DNA from: Drosophila miranda
Taxonomy: Eukaryota > Arthropoda > Insecta > Diptera > Drosophilidae
Assembly (NCBI RefSeq): GCF_003369915.1
Contig: NC_046675.1
Coordinates: 9,052,001 to 9,116,000 of the forward strand
DNA length: 64,000 nt
Direction: 5' to 3'
The notes under the pieces were generated by a model that ran no database searches, was not told the DNA's origin, and saw only the letters and a program-made list of their open reading frames with translations. The stretch's first letter is position 1, and every line of letters begins with the position of its first letter. Position numbers and translations under genes: made by a program. Shown piece by piece: positions 45,935-60,501 of this stretch.

Positions 45935-48900
45935 CTGAGCTCTATTGCCAGATCGGGCTGCAGCAGCCCGAGCCCGAGAGCTCTGTATGCTGACCATTGG
46001 GCCTCTGACGCGGACGCTGACTTGGACGCTGACTGACTGACTGACGGACTGCCTCTTGGTGTTGTTGGCCGCTCATAAATGAAACCTGTTAAATGAATGA
46101 AATAAAGTGTTATTTGCTCGACTCACAAATGTTTCTTAGGGGCCCTCTTTGGGTTCTTTGGATTATGCGCTTCGCTGAGGTTCAAGCTGGGGATGGGCGC
46201 GTGAAGGGGGCACTCCCCAATATGGAATGCTGATTAAACGATATATAGTAATCGGTTAAGATTTCTATGATTTTACTTGAACTTAGAGCTGTTTGAAATC
46301 CACTAATTCAAATTCTATTAATTGAATTTTACAAGCGATCAGATCTCTTGACTTTATTTCGTTTCTTTTTAAGAAACAAAAAATGTGGCTTAAATCTTAT
46401 GAGACTGTATTCAAAATTCTTCAGCAGATCCCTAAGTCTGCCCCCTAGTGACACGGTCCGTCAAGATCCATTACGATTCCATCTTATTTACAACCCAAGG
46501 CATCACAAGTTGTATTTAGGGTTTGTTTTAGGGACTTTAGAGACTTCCTTTCATGATAAATTCTATCTATATTCTGTTCTATTTGCTCAGATGTTAATAA
46601 ATATGTTTGGATTGCGTTCGATACACATTCATTCCAAGATATATAGTTACTCTGAAACCCATCTACCATGGCACGTTCTCTAACGCTACCCTCACGCTAC
46701 CATCTCTAGAACTCATCCCAAGGCACGTTTTATAACTCGTGTGTGTTTCTGTGTTCGAGTTGGTCTTCTCTTCTTCTCCTGTGTTTGCGATGTGCTCTGG
46801 TTCTTGGACTTTGGGAGCTTTATATTTTCTCGAAGACCCGAGAGCGGGATCCGTATGAAGTTTAATTTGATTTTTTTTTTTACACATATTCCTGGGTCGT
46901 CTGGTTCCTCTTCCACTTCGGCTTGGGACCTGCTATGCAGCCCCGGTCCCTGCCCCACGTATGTGTTTGTGAGTGACTTGTAAATTTTTTCGGTTTTGTT
47001 ACTGGCTTTCCTGGTGTTTCTTTGGTGCGAGTATTGTTTGTGTTTGCGTACAGTAGTTGTAGCTGCATGTTTTTGTTACCTTTCGAGCTGGTCTTCAACT
47101 TGAGTTTTATTTTTAACTTAATTTCTTGCCCCATCCCCATCCCCATCCCCATCTCCTCTCCTTTCTGACGAGGTCTGTGGACTGGCGCATGTGTAATTCA
47201 TATTTTACGTACGCACAATAATTCGCCAGTTTTGCGGCCCGAACCATATAATTTGTGGCAACAACAAAAGCCAGAAAATTTTGAGCTCAAGCTGATCCAT
47301 TCCATGGATGGCATGGATGGAGCCCCGGAGACTTTGGACTCTCTCGGACTCGTATAAATGTGCGGGCTTTACATCATTTAGAGTCGCCTCGCAGACGTTT
47401 ATTATTATTTCACGAGATTTACATTTTATTGTATATGTTTTAATTTAAATTTATAACTCGTTGCTCTGCCACCAGCCCTGTTCAGACCCCTCCGGCCGTT
47501 AAGATGTTGCCTTAATTCGACAATTTAATTTGGGTTTATGCTGCCTTAATAAGGGGAGCCATAATCTGCCGCTCCGCCGAGGGCTCCCCTAAAGGGCGCA
47601 TTTTGTTTGCCTTATGTGAAATGAGGAAGCTATGTATGAGGCCCGGCTTTTGGCTGGGCGTGGCTCCGAGACTTAAGCTCTGCAATTTTTAGATTTTTTC
47701 TTTTTGCTGGTGAAACCATTTGCATTTGATTGGAAGTTAATTCCGGTTGTTTTCGTAACAAAATTCGGGTCACAAGAGTGGGGTTGTTTGGGGCATAAAA
47801 ACAAAAGGGAGGTCTCGATTTCTTATAGAGTAGGTTTGGAAACGAGTGGAGTAACGACTTCCGTTCAAAACTTTTATGTTTAAGCGATGTGGCATTAAGT
47901 ATTTTTAAAGAGATTTCTTTGGTTTCTACAGTGAAAGCTCTTGATACGGGCAGATCCCTTGGGCGGATCGCTGAACCTAAGAACACCTTTTCCCCTGGTC
48001 ACAAAGTAAAGTCTTTACCATCCCAAAACAACACGAGAAGACTATATTCTTTAAAAATAAATTCTCTTATTTCACAATACTGAGAAATTGCTTGATGGAA
48101 AATAACTCCTTCGTTGATTTCTTCATCATCAGAACCTTCACTATAGGAAACCTATGGCCACACCTATAATTCTTACAGTTTTTGATTAAAATGTGTATAC
48201 AAATTGTAACGAATTTATAGAACTTATGGGTTTTAGATTCTCCTTTCGATTCGGTGTGGGACAAAGGGCTTTAACGCGGCGCCAAAACCATTTAGTTCCA
48301 GTTGGTAGCCAGACACAAGGTTATGGCCACAACAATTTCTAACCAAGAAATGGACATGGACTTGGATGAGTAATGCGGACCGTTTACATTTTGTTCCCAT
48401 GAAGAAAAATATTTAATTTGATTGCGGTTTTTATGTCTTCATTAGCAAAATGCTGGAAAAGTAATAAATTAGAGATTTGGGCTTCGCGGGACGGGACTCT
48501 CGGATCTTGAATCGCTTAAAACCGGAGGCTGGAGAGAGGGTTTGACCAAGAGTCTGTTGGGGGCTGGTTTCTGGTTGTGTATTTTCATATTATTTTCGGT
48601 GTTTGGCCATGTAATGCGCCGTGGACCATGCATGAAGATTAACACTTGATTAATGAACTCGATTATTCATAATTTGTTGTTGCTCTTCTACTCTTTGCTC
48701 ATTCTTTTTCTGTCTGCCGGCTGGCTGCTGTCTGCTGTCGGCTGCTTACAAATAATTGAAACATTTTGCGGCTGCTGCGACTGCTTGGGGCACATTCAAT
48801 GCTAATGCAACTTCGATTTCAAGATCATTAAGCGCTACATGGACATGTACATGCGCTTCCTTTGGCTGCCATTATTGATGATTCCAGCTCCAGCCACAGT

Positions 48901-51900
48901 TCCAGCTTCGTCCGCGACTCCAAGAACTCCACAAACACAATCACACACTTGGAGTGGCACGCACCTGTGTGCGTGTTAGCTGCACATCTGAGGTACGCAA
49001 CTCGTCAATCAGTTGACCATGTGCAACCGGTTTGTGCCCCACTTCCAGTTAACTCTTCACTCGATTGATTTCATCCATACCCTTAGCCTGAAGTTAGATC
49101 TGCTTGTCGGGGTGCTTTGCATGGGAAGATTCTTACGAAACAGATCTGAAATTAAAGATTGGTAGCAGGTGTTTCCTTAATATATGTAGATCTTATTTAG
49201 CTAAAAGTATTCTTAAACTACGATCTATTCGGGTTCAAACTCTATTGGTCTGATTTTGCGTGGATAAATATGGAGTAGAAGTATCTCAAAGGACTTTGAA
49301 GGGGAATATTTGATCTAGAAATTTACAAAACAAAATCTAGTATAGCTAATGGTTATTGGTCTCTAAAAAGAGACCTTCCTTGATAAGAAATATCCTTAAG
49401 TTGAATACTAAATTATTTCCTTTATCTATAACAATTTATCTGAATCAATTCTAAACCAAAGACAAGTAATTTTTCTTAGTTTCGATTATTGAAAGTGTTT
49501 TTGTTCCTACAATATTCTGTAGAAAGAAGTCTCTTCATTATTTTCCCCAGAACCTTTCCATCTTTAATCTGAAACTTTGTTAAGCAAATCCCCATAAAAT
49601 TCGACTTAAAATCTCTAAAAAACATTGAGAAAATCCTTTATAGCTCTCCTCTCTTTCGGAAAGAACATACACTCTTCGTGTTGTACCAATTACCAATTTG
49701 AGCTGTCGTTTGCACTTTTTTCCTTGGGGTTTTTTTTTTATTCTTTATTTTATCTGATTATCTAAGCATGTGTTGATTTTTCCTGGACACAGCGGCATAG
49801 CGCTTTTCCAACTGTCAACGGCGCACAGCCGTCGCGTCGAATGATTTGCAGATTCTGTTTGACAGTTGGTCCGGTTTTTCATTAATGAACATGAGCACCG
49901 AGCGACCAGACCCAAGGATGGTTCACTGAGATGGGGAGAGTGGGATGTTGGGGAGTGTGGATCGGGAGGAGAACACACGCACTGCAGTCAAGGGGATGCA
50001 TGCGTTCGTTTTTGATTTATGGATCAGGAAAAGGTGGGGGGCACAAATGGGGTTTACGAATGGAGTGGACTCGTATTGGTGGCCGACTAGAATCGGGCAT
50101 ACGATTCTTTTCTGTTTCGTTTCGCTTCGGTTTCGGGCTGCGGCTTGTTCTGGGGCTGCTCCCCCAAGGTAACCCTAATGAAGATAATTTATTATGCGAT
50201 GCCGTTTAATTAAAATCAGATAACCCAACCGAACCGACCAGCGAACCAGCGATCTTTCGCTGTCTGTTAAACTCAACTCAAGTCAGTTCCAACTCCTTCA
50301 AAATGCATACAGAGTCGTAGACATCGGCATTCCCAGACCCCATCTCCATCTCCAGAGTCAGCTTCAGCTCCATCCCCAGACCTGAATGTGGATGTGGATC
50401 CCACTTGGGCTCTGCCGAAATGTGGCTGCTGTTTGCTGGTGTGTTCTTGTTGTTACTCTTTTGTTAATTTCCCAGGCGCATGGCGCAGGCGCAGGGCCAG
50501 ACACAACCAAACAACCAGATTTCGCGTTAAGTTCAACAACTTTTCGGGCAACAAAGTTGTTGCGGTCAACGTTGGGGATGTGGATGTGGATGTCGTCGTC
50601 TCCATCGTCATCGTCATCGTCGCCGGTGGCAGCTGTTTGGGACCATGCATGATTGGTATTGGTTCTTTATCAGGATCTTGTTTAGGCCATCTCGGTGCTT
50701 TGTTGATTTTGACTTTGACTTTTAATGCCGGTCGGCCTTCCTCCTGGCCGACTGGCCCGGCCTGCCTTCTTCTTCTTATCAACAAGATCAGTCCGAGTTT
50801 CACTTTTGTTCTCCGCTTATCCTCCGTTTTATCCATTTTGCCTTTGGCTTCATCTCCGTTTATCGTTGTTGTTGTTGTTGTTTCGGTTTGATATGCAAAT
50901 GATTTTTAATTGTGTGCCCGCGCGGTCCATCTGTAGCCTTGTTAAGACTGAAGAAATCTCTATTTAAATGCTCATCGAAATGTCATTAAGGAGTTCTCCT
51001 TCCACTCCTTTCGATCGCTGCCCCCTCATCCTCATTGGAATGCCACACAAGAGGCGCTGTTGTATGAGTCAGAACATAAGCGGCAGGAAAGCTTTGTTAA
51101 GGGAGTTCCATAGCTTTTTTGCTTTTGCGAAGCTCATCTCATTACCGTTCCAGTTTGAGTATATGATCCGGTTAAAGGGACCTTCGTAATTAGAGCAAAT
51201 AGCAAAGCATTGTAGCACTTTCCTTGTGGCTTTTGGGGGTTTTCTCCATTTCCGAATAGGTGGGCGGAGCACCACCATATCAAACTCTTAAGAGAACCCA
51301 GCGGCAAAGAGCGCCTCCAGCGATGCGGGGCTTAAAAGAGAATGGACTAGAAATAGGAAACCAAAGAGAAAGAGAGCGCTGGACTGCAAAGCTATTTGTA
51401 TAGTAAGAGAGCTTTATAGAAAGAGAAGCAAATGAAAGAGAGCCATAGAGCCAACAACAATTTCCCGTAATTAAGACCCGAAGCTCACCAGGCAGGTGCA
51501 ACTGTGCCCAGTTTGAAAGCCACTGGCCCGTTCAGCCAAGGCATCAAGTTTCCTTCCAGGGGCTTTTCCTATATATGAACGTAGCGCTGTCATAAATCAA
51601 AGCCGAGAGTGTGAAATTTTTTCGCCATCTGGCCCGGCTTCTTAAGGCCCGGGCCGACTTCATTAATATTTTCTAGCCGCGTTTTGTGTGCAATGTGTGT
51701 CGGTCGGCTCGGACGATCGGCCCGATCGCATTTTTAGCCATTTATGACTTAATTTCAATTACACGCATTTGGCCAAAAATATTTGTTGCCACTTTGCGGG
51801 TAATTAAAATGGCAACACGTGCACGACGACAGCACCAGCTCAAAAATGCTCTTGACAGTCGATGATGTGGATGCTGGAAAATGGAGCCGCTGTGGGGTCA

Positions 51901-54900
51901 AGGGCTGGGGATTTGGTGTATTTTTTATTATCTTTGTGGGGAAATAAGTTCTGATCTGTTAAAATAAAACCTTTTTTAAGGGGCACTTCCCTTAAGAACC
52001 CTCTATGGAAAAGTTCCATATCTAGCGTTTGGTCTGAGTTTCCCTATCTTGTGCAAAAACCTAACTGATTCTACCATTTTATTTTGCCAATTAATATTAA
52101 GAGAGCCCCTTTTATAGGTAAAACAACATACTGTAAAGAACTGTGTCCCTCTTGAAAATCTCAAAGGAGAGATTTTGACAACCTCCCGACTCGTAACTTT
52201 GGAAAAAATTTCCCAGCATACAGCATAAATAATTGCAATGCAAACGGAGCTTGATTAATTGATAAAGCCAAAGTTAATCATGGCCCCTGGCAATAATCAC
52301 AATCGGAGCTGGTGGCATGCCTCATGGGTAAGCATATGACACACATTTGTTCCGTTCCGATCCGTTCCTGTGCTCAATCTGTCCGATCTGTCCGATGGCG
52401 CACCTTGCGGCAAGTCTCCCAGCAAGGTGCAACGACTGGCAGACCGAACAACGCCCCAAGAAGCCCTGTGTACCTGTGCCGGGGAGCTGGTCTGGAGCGG
52501 CAGTGGCAGTGGCAGTGGCAGAGGCGGCAGCGATTTTAGAAAGTCCGCTGGGTATTAAAACGGTAAAGCCAGAGCCATTTCCTTTTGCCCACCAAGAGCA
52601 GCCGTAACAGGAGCAGCAGGAGCAGGAAAAGCCCAGACTCGAAACCACTTGAAATCCAAAGCCTATATATAACTCGGTGGCATCGGTGGCAGCGGCAGCA
52701 TAAATTTCATTGCAGACATTTGGCCTTTTATTAATTGTTTGACGGCGCCCGTGCCCATGACACCCCCCACCCCACCCCACCCCACTCCTTCCCACAGCGC
52801 TGCAGCCCCAAGAACCCAAAACTGCAACTGCAACTGCATTTTCCTCTCTCAGGCCCCGCTCTGGGCGTGATGAGAAATTTAATATTGGCAAACGGATAAA
52901 ACCGCCAGATAATTATACATTTTGAGTGGCCAAAGCCAAAGCCAGTCTTTGGCTCGGACTTCGACTTCGACGTCTCTCCTTCCCCTCCCTCCCCACCACT
53001 CCACCGCCAGCTCCAGCTCCAGCTTCGAGTCAGTCTTTGGCTTGGGCTTTAGCTTTACAGTTCATGCGGCTCATGATAGTATAAGATTTCATTTCATTAA
53101 AGTGCATCACGACGGACGACGGACGGCAGGCGGAATCAATGAGCGGCGGCGGCTACATAGTTGTTGTCATGCCCCCCAATCACCAACCACCACCCTGCTC
53201 CCAATCCCAGTCCCAAACACAAACCCAAACCCAAACCCAAACCCAAACCCAATCCTCATCCCATTCCCTGCTAGCTACCAGCCAGGCAGCAGCAGACCAT
53301 CCAACCCGACTCAACCTACCTTACTTACTCGTACTTTTCTTCTTATTGGCAGATTACGACGGCGGGGTGGCCAGGCGGTAAGGCCTGGCCAACTTATAAT
53401 CAAATCCGATAAAAAATTTCATTATTGCTCCACAGCAGCAGCATCAGCGGCAGCCGAAGCAGCAGCAATACCCGACGTGAAAGAAAGAAAGGCTTCGGGT
53501 CTGCCGAAGCTTTGGACACCCTTTATAGAACGATTTGTAGATCCAATGGCAGTTACAAAAGAATATTAAATATGTCTAGAATTATGTCAGCATAAGGAAA
53601 GGTCTCTGCCAGAGAAAGCTAAATAGCATTCCTATGCTAACTTCTCTACCTCTGACACAAGTCCTGGCCAAGTCCTTATACCCTTTTGGCGAGTGTATAG
53701 GCAACAGCCATAACTGTTTTACAGGTAATTTCGATGTTGTTGGTACGAGTATGATTGTTGCTGGCTGCACTTAATTTTCGCATGCGCACTGAAACCGAGC
53801 CGGACTCATGATCGCGATTTCTTGATCTTCCGTCTTCCCGTTCTACCGCCACCACATCCCCATAGCCCCCAGGCCCCCGCCCACAGCCCACAGCCCCTCC
53901 TGCTCCTGTTTCGTGTGCGGACTCCATTTTGTGTGCCCGGGGCGCTTTGGTTCTCAGCCAACTCCAATGGCCACTGGAGGTCAGCACGGTCCAAAGGAAT
54001 AGAAGAGCAGCCACAGCTTTTGATTCGAAATGGCAATCTCTGGCCTATCGCTGGGGCCACATAAATTGGGACGTGATTATGAAATAATTGCAATTCTGTA
54101 CTTTGGACTTGCGCAACTCTTGCCGCAGACTCGCAGACAGAAGGCAATCAGTTGGCTCCGCTGGCATCCATTCTGCACCTTGGGGAGCCCTGAAGCACTG
54201 CAGCAGCACTGAGAGCTCTGCGGCAGGGAGCACCACTTCAAACGGGAGCAAGTGACAGGCGACAGATGATTGTGATGGCGAAGCAGCAGCCAGAGAAATC
54301 AAAGGAAATCGCAGAGGGGAAAAACCGGCATTCATTCATTACATTTGAGGGCAGGATCTGTTCGCGATGCCATGACAAATTCCATGACAACACCTGATCC
54401 CCGAGCAAAGAACTCCCTCAACTCATTTGCATGTGGACCTGTGGCTCCTGCTGCTCCAGCTCCTGCTCCCGCTCCTGCTCCTGCTCCTCTTTCAACATAT
54501 GCAAATTAAATATAATTTCAACACTCGCATTTTTGTTGGTTCTTCTGGCCATGGGCTCCTTCCTCGGCCCTGCCTTACGGCCATAATTTACATGAGGTTA
54601 ACACGCAAGCAAACAGCCACAAACAACAACAAAGAACCGGCCTTGATTATCTGCTGAAAATCGAATGCACGCACATGCCTCTGGATCGGGAAGAGTGGAG
54701 TGGGGAAGATGCTGCGTTTGGTGGGGGGGGACGAGGTACTGCAGCCGAAAAGGAAGTCAAGTTTGAAAAGGCTGAAAGAAAGAAAGAAAGAAATTCTATT
54801 ACAATGTTGAAATATTGCCAAATCATGGCTCTGAAGTAAATAAATTTCCACGCCACCGCTCACCATGACCGCCTGAACTTCTGTCGTTGATGCAGATGCA

Positions 54901-55378
54901 GATGGAGCTGGAGTTTGAGCTGAAGCTGAAGCAAAGGCCGGTGGTGCTCCGCTCCATCTTCAGATGGTGGCGCGACGGAGGCACAGGAGCAGGCCCGGCA
55001 GCTAAAAGTCCCTGGCCGTGTATAAATAAGTAACCTGAGCTGCGCAACACGTTGCCTGACAGGGGCCCCAAAAACGGCACACAGCGTCGTCTCGTCTCAC
55101 CTTGCCCCGCCGCGCTGCGCCACGCCATAGCACAGCACTGCACACCACGAGTCGGATTGGATCGGATCGAATCGCGAGGGAAGAACGCGGTGCGGAACCC
55201 GTTTAGATGCAGCCGCAGAAGCAGCAGCAGAAGCTCTGTGTCTCGGGCCGCCCTCCCGGCTCTCTGCGGCTAGGGGCATTTTGATTTATAAGCGATTTAT
55301 GCACTTTGCCGCTAAGGTGGGAGTCGGATCGGAGTCCTCCACTTGACCGAATTCATGCGAGTGCCTGCCTGAACAAAG
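45935..55378. other. Gene-poor block between distal Ser region and NUDIX genes
   Basis: About 9.4 kb with no recognised gene. It contains CCCCAT repeats at 47131-47152, GAT/GTC dinucleotide-triplet mixtures at 50580-50630, an AAACCC array at 53221-53251 and AT-rich DNA at 49080-49740. A TTCCCACA (Su(H) consensus on minus) lies at 52789-52796. Long open frames start with GTG/TTG and follow repeats. Confidence 0.45.
53221..53251. repeat. AAACCC hexanucleotide array
   Basis: Five AAACCC units, preceded by CCCAAACAC variants. Telomere-like in look but not the fly telomere system. Confidence 0.9.
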
Positions 55379-55384
55379 TTTATT
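55379..55384 (-). terminator. Poly(A) signal for the first NUDIX gene
   Basis: TTTATT on plus is AATAAA on minus, about 190 bases past the stop codon of the NUDIX gene ending at 55575. It is the nearest canonical signal downstream. Confidence 0.5.
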
Positions 55385-55574
55385 CTCTCATGTAGGAAAA
55401 TATTTATACTTTACATAGCCTCGTGAGGCATTGAATTTTGGATTTACTTGGGCGCTGGGCGCATTCATTCACATGATTCAATTGGAAAGCATTTGAAGTG
55501 TGTTAACAGTCCCCCGCCTTATCACCGAGACGTCCGTCTTATCTCCGCAGAGTCAACAATGGGGGATGTTTTAT

Positions 55575-56269
55575 CTAAACCTTAACGGGTGCCTTGTTGG
55601 CAAAGAACCATAAAAGGCCCATCAGGCAGCTGGGCGGACTGTTGTTCACAGCTCCTTTCTGCAGCATGCGTTTGGCCTCGTCCAGGGAGAGCTCCACGAC
55701 CTCAATAATTTCATCGTCCACACCGCCGCCGCTGTTGGCCTTATCGGCGTCGGACACCTCGCAGTAGTACATGGCCTGTTTGGCACCCGAAGCACCCACA
55801 CCAGATCTGTAGGAGATAAAAAGATCATAAGTAAGCTTCGGCTGTCATATGTCCCACCTACTTACCTATAAACCATGACCTCTTCGATGCGCTCCACGGG
55901 CACATCGAAGCCGCACTCCTCGAGAACCTCCTCTCGTGCAATTTCAACCCAGCTCTTCGATTTGTCCACAATCCCAGCGCACAGCTCCAAGGTCACACCA
56001 ATTGAGGGCGGAAATGCCTGGAGGTCGACATTATCAAAGTTCCCCTGCTCGCTGGCGATGACACCGTGGTACACCGCCGGACGGAACTGGCGCACTAGCA
56101 CCAGCTTCTGCCGCGTTGAGTTGTACAAAATGATTGCCACGCTATCGTGCACTTTGAGCAGGTCCCAGTTCTTCTCCACGCCATTCTGTATGTAGTACAT
56201 ACGAAATGGCTTCACATAGGGGGAGTCAGCGGGCAGCGGACCCAACCAGATCTTCGATACGTTTTCCAT
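55575..56269 (-). CDS. NUDIX hydrolase, NUDT14-like UDP-sugar/ADP-ribose pyrophosphatase (copy A)
   Basis: Two exons, 56269-55866 and 55806-55575, joined through GTAAG...CTACAG to give VMVYRSGVGASGAKQ; 211 residues. The family hydrolyses UDP-glucose or ADP-ribose to the sugar phosphate plus UMP or AMP, using Mg ions held by the NUDIX box. The box is GIVDKSKSWVEIAREEVLEE followed by CGF. The key glutamates are present, although the canonical Arg is shifted by one and the first box Glu is Lys, as is common in UDP-glucose-type members. The start at MENVSKIWLGPL was chosen because the frame further up lacks an ATG. An M1BP promoter motif sits 110 bases upstream. It is a tandem paralogue of the next gene, with only about 135 bases between them. 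Confidence 0.88.
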
Positions 56270-56378
56270 GGTGTTAAAAATATATTTTCCGGGAGACAGC
56301 TGATGCCCAGCACCCAATAACAACAGAAGCTTATGGCAGTTGCGAGCAAGCTTTATGACATTTAAATCCTTATAAGAA

Positions 56379-56389
56379 ATGGTCACACT
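56379..56389 (-). promoter_or_regulatory. M1BP motif 1 core promoter of NUDIX copy A
   Basis: TGGTCACACTG on plus matches YGGTCACACTR, the motif 1 word bound by M1BP at constitutive fly promoters, usually within a few tens of bases of the start site. It lies about 16 bases beyond the stop codon of the upstream NUDIX gene. Confidence 0.65.
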
Positions 56390-56404
56390 GATATTTGGTT
56401 GTCG

Positions 56405-57115
56405 TTACGAAGATTTTTGAGCTTTATTGAGCAGAAACCACATCACGCCAACAAGCAGCGCCGGTCCGCCGTTTGTCGTCATCCCTGTTTTGACCAGCTC
56501 CCTAGCCTCATCCAGCGACAACTCCACGACCTGTATTACCTCCTTGTCTACTCCACCGCCCGCGGATACTCTCTGTTCATCGCACACCTCGCAATAGAAC
56601 AATGCCTGCGCGCCGCTTGAAATTCCCACGCCAGATCTGTAGTGAAAAATCGGCTGTATGCTGTCGGCGGGTACATCGTAGCCACATTCCTCGAGAATCT
56701 CTTCCCGTGCTATATTCTTCAGACTCTGGTCCTTATCGACTTGGCCCGCACACAGCTCCAGCGTAATGCCCAGCTCCGGCGGAAACTTTTGCAGATCCAC
56801 ATCCCCATTGGTGATTGGCTGTTTGCGGCTCATCTGAGCTTGGTAAACTGCAGCTCTAAACTGCCGTACAAAAATTAATTTATCCCGAGACTTGTTGTAT
56901 AAAACCACCAAGACACCGTCAAGAACTTTAACAATGTGCGTCTCCTTCTTCATCTCGTTTTCCAGGTAAAGAACGCAGCATGGTTTAATCCATTTGGATT
57001 TCGCGGGCAGTGGAGAAAACCAAATTCTCGTAATATTACTCAGTCGACCAACGGCAGACTTCTTTGCATCAAAACAACAGAATCGGCGCAGTCCTCCTCT
57101 AAAGAATTTAAGCAT
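56405..57115 (-). CDS. NUDIX hydrolase, NUDT14-like (copy B, intronless)
   Basis: A single uninterrupted frame of 236 residues, MLKFFRGGLRRFCCFDAKKS to NKAQKSS. The NUDIX box is GQVDKDQSLKNIAREEILEE followed by CGYDV, and other blocks (FVRQFRAAVYQ, ELGITLELCAG, YRSGVGISSGAQALFYCEV, VVELSLDEAREL) align with copy A. The intron of copy A lies exactly at the YR-SG junction, where copy B runs straight through, so one copy gained or lost it. The basic N-terminus, almost free of acidic residues, could be a mitochondrial presequence that copy A lacks. AATAAA occurs inside the coding end (Asn-Lys codons), so the 3' leader may be nearly absent. Confidence 0.88.
   Translation of the reverse strand: MLKFFRGGLRRFCCFDAKKSAVGRLSNITRIWFSPLPAKSKWIKPCCVLYLENEMKKETHIVKVLDGVLVVLYNKSRDKLIFVRQFRAAVYQAQMSRKQPITNGDVDLQKFPPELGITLELCAGQVDKDQSLKNIAREEILEECGYDVPADSIQPIFHYRSGVGISSGAQALFYCEVCDEQRVSAGGGVDKEVIQVVELSLDEARELVKTGMTTNGGPALLVGVMWFLLNKAQKSS
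56422..56427 (-). terminator. Poly(A) signal inside the last codons of NUDIX copy B
   Basis: TTTATT on plus is AATAAA on minus, spelling the Asn-Lys codons five residues before the stop. Cleavage 10-30 bases on would fall at or just past the stop codon and right before the promoter of copy A. Confidence 0.4.
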
Positions 57116-57700
57116 ATTTTAAAACAGAAAAGAAACAAAAGTCAGTGGTAAAAACGACATAATTTGAAATAGTTCTAGGAAATGTTCTTTCCAAATATAC
57201 CGTAAATATTACGATGACACATACAATTTTGCTAAAGGAATATCAAAATCGAGGAATATGGTTTCCAATAGTTCGCGGGAGAACGATTAGCCCATTGCAA
57301 GCCACGGGGGTATTTTAATATTCCACCGAAAATATTGACAATTGAATCATTTTATCGCAGTTCAGGTGAAAGATATCAATGTTCTTCTTGTAAGTAAAAA
57401 GGATGGGTAGGATTGATCTAGAAGAAGAAATATTTAAATAGAGGGGGCTTACGTGGGCTAGTTTTGAACCAAAATTGAGTCAAAATCTAATAAAAGCAGT
57501 TATTTAAAATAAACCAGTTAAGAAGAAAAATGGTTCATTAATTGGATACAATTTTGTGGGCAGGGACGGAGTGTCATAAGCGAGAAATATGTATAAAATA
57601 ACTTGAATTCGTCAGTATACTTCCGGTATATTTTTGACATGAGGCTGTATATTTTGGTATATTTCTGAGGGTCGGACGATAGATTTTAACGTTAATTCCG
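57116..57700. other. Divergent intergenic region between NUDIX copy B and Pdhb
   Basis: About 600 bases without an open frame of note. AT-rich, with a triple GTATATTT word (57627-57666) ending in GGGTCGGACG shortly before the Pdhb motif 1. Confidence 0.5.
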
Positions 57701-57711
57701 CGGTCACACTA
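57701..57711 (+). promoter_or_regulatory. Pdhb: M1BP motif 1 core promoter of Pdhb
   Basis: CGGTCACACTA matches YGGTCACACTR. It is about 140 bases ahead of the Pdhb start codon, typical for a constitutive housekeeping promoter in flies. Confidence 0.7.
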
Positions 57712-57852
57712 ATCTTGGGGCGACAGTCGGTGCGTAAAAATATTTTTTCCTTTAGTCTCCAGCATTAGATAATAGCATTTTCCGAATTGGATTTGCAGCT
57801 GGGAAACGAATCCGATTGCAATATAGCCAGTGTGTGTATCAATTAAGCGAAT

Positions 57853-60268
<2,416 letters not shown>

Positions 60269-60493
60269 GCACAACCACACGCACAGGATAAGACCCGAAG
60301 CTAGCTAAATTTACTGTCCAACGAAAAAAAACAAAAAAACAAATGGACATACGCTGTCCCTAAATTAATGCACCGAATTACAAATCGAAAAGTGAAATGG
60401 AATGGTTTGAATTTAAGCAGCACCATTGGATTTTGTTTCTTTCAAACCTGCTAGTTGATTTATTTGGTTATAGAAATCTCTTCCGAAATTAAA

Positions 60494-60499
60494 AATAAA
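60494..60499 (+). terminator. Pdhb: Poly(A) signal of Pdhb
   Basis: AATAAA about 226 bases past the Pdhb stop, in AT-rich sequence. Confidence 0.55.
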
Positions 60500-60501
60500 A
60501 A

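Noticed and set aside
50388..50891. 167-codon plus-strand frame with a valine run
   Set aside because: GTG start and GTT/GTC repeats; hydrophobicity is an effect of the repeat.
52922..53569. 215-codon plus-strand frame
   Set aside because: Non-ATG start and passes through the AAACCC array; no domain seen.
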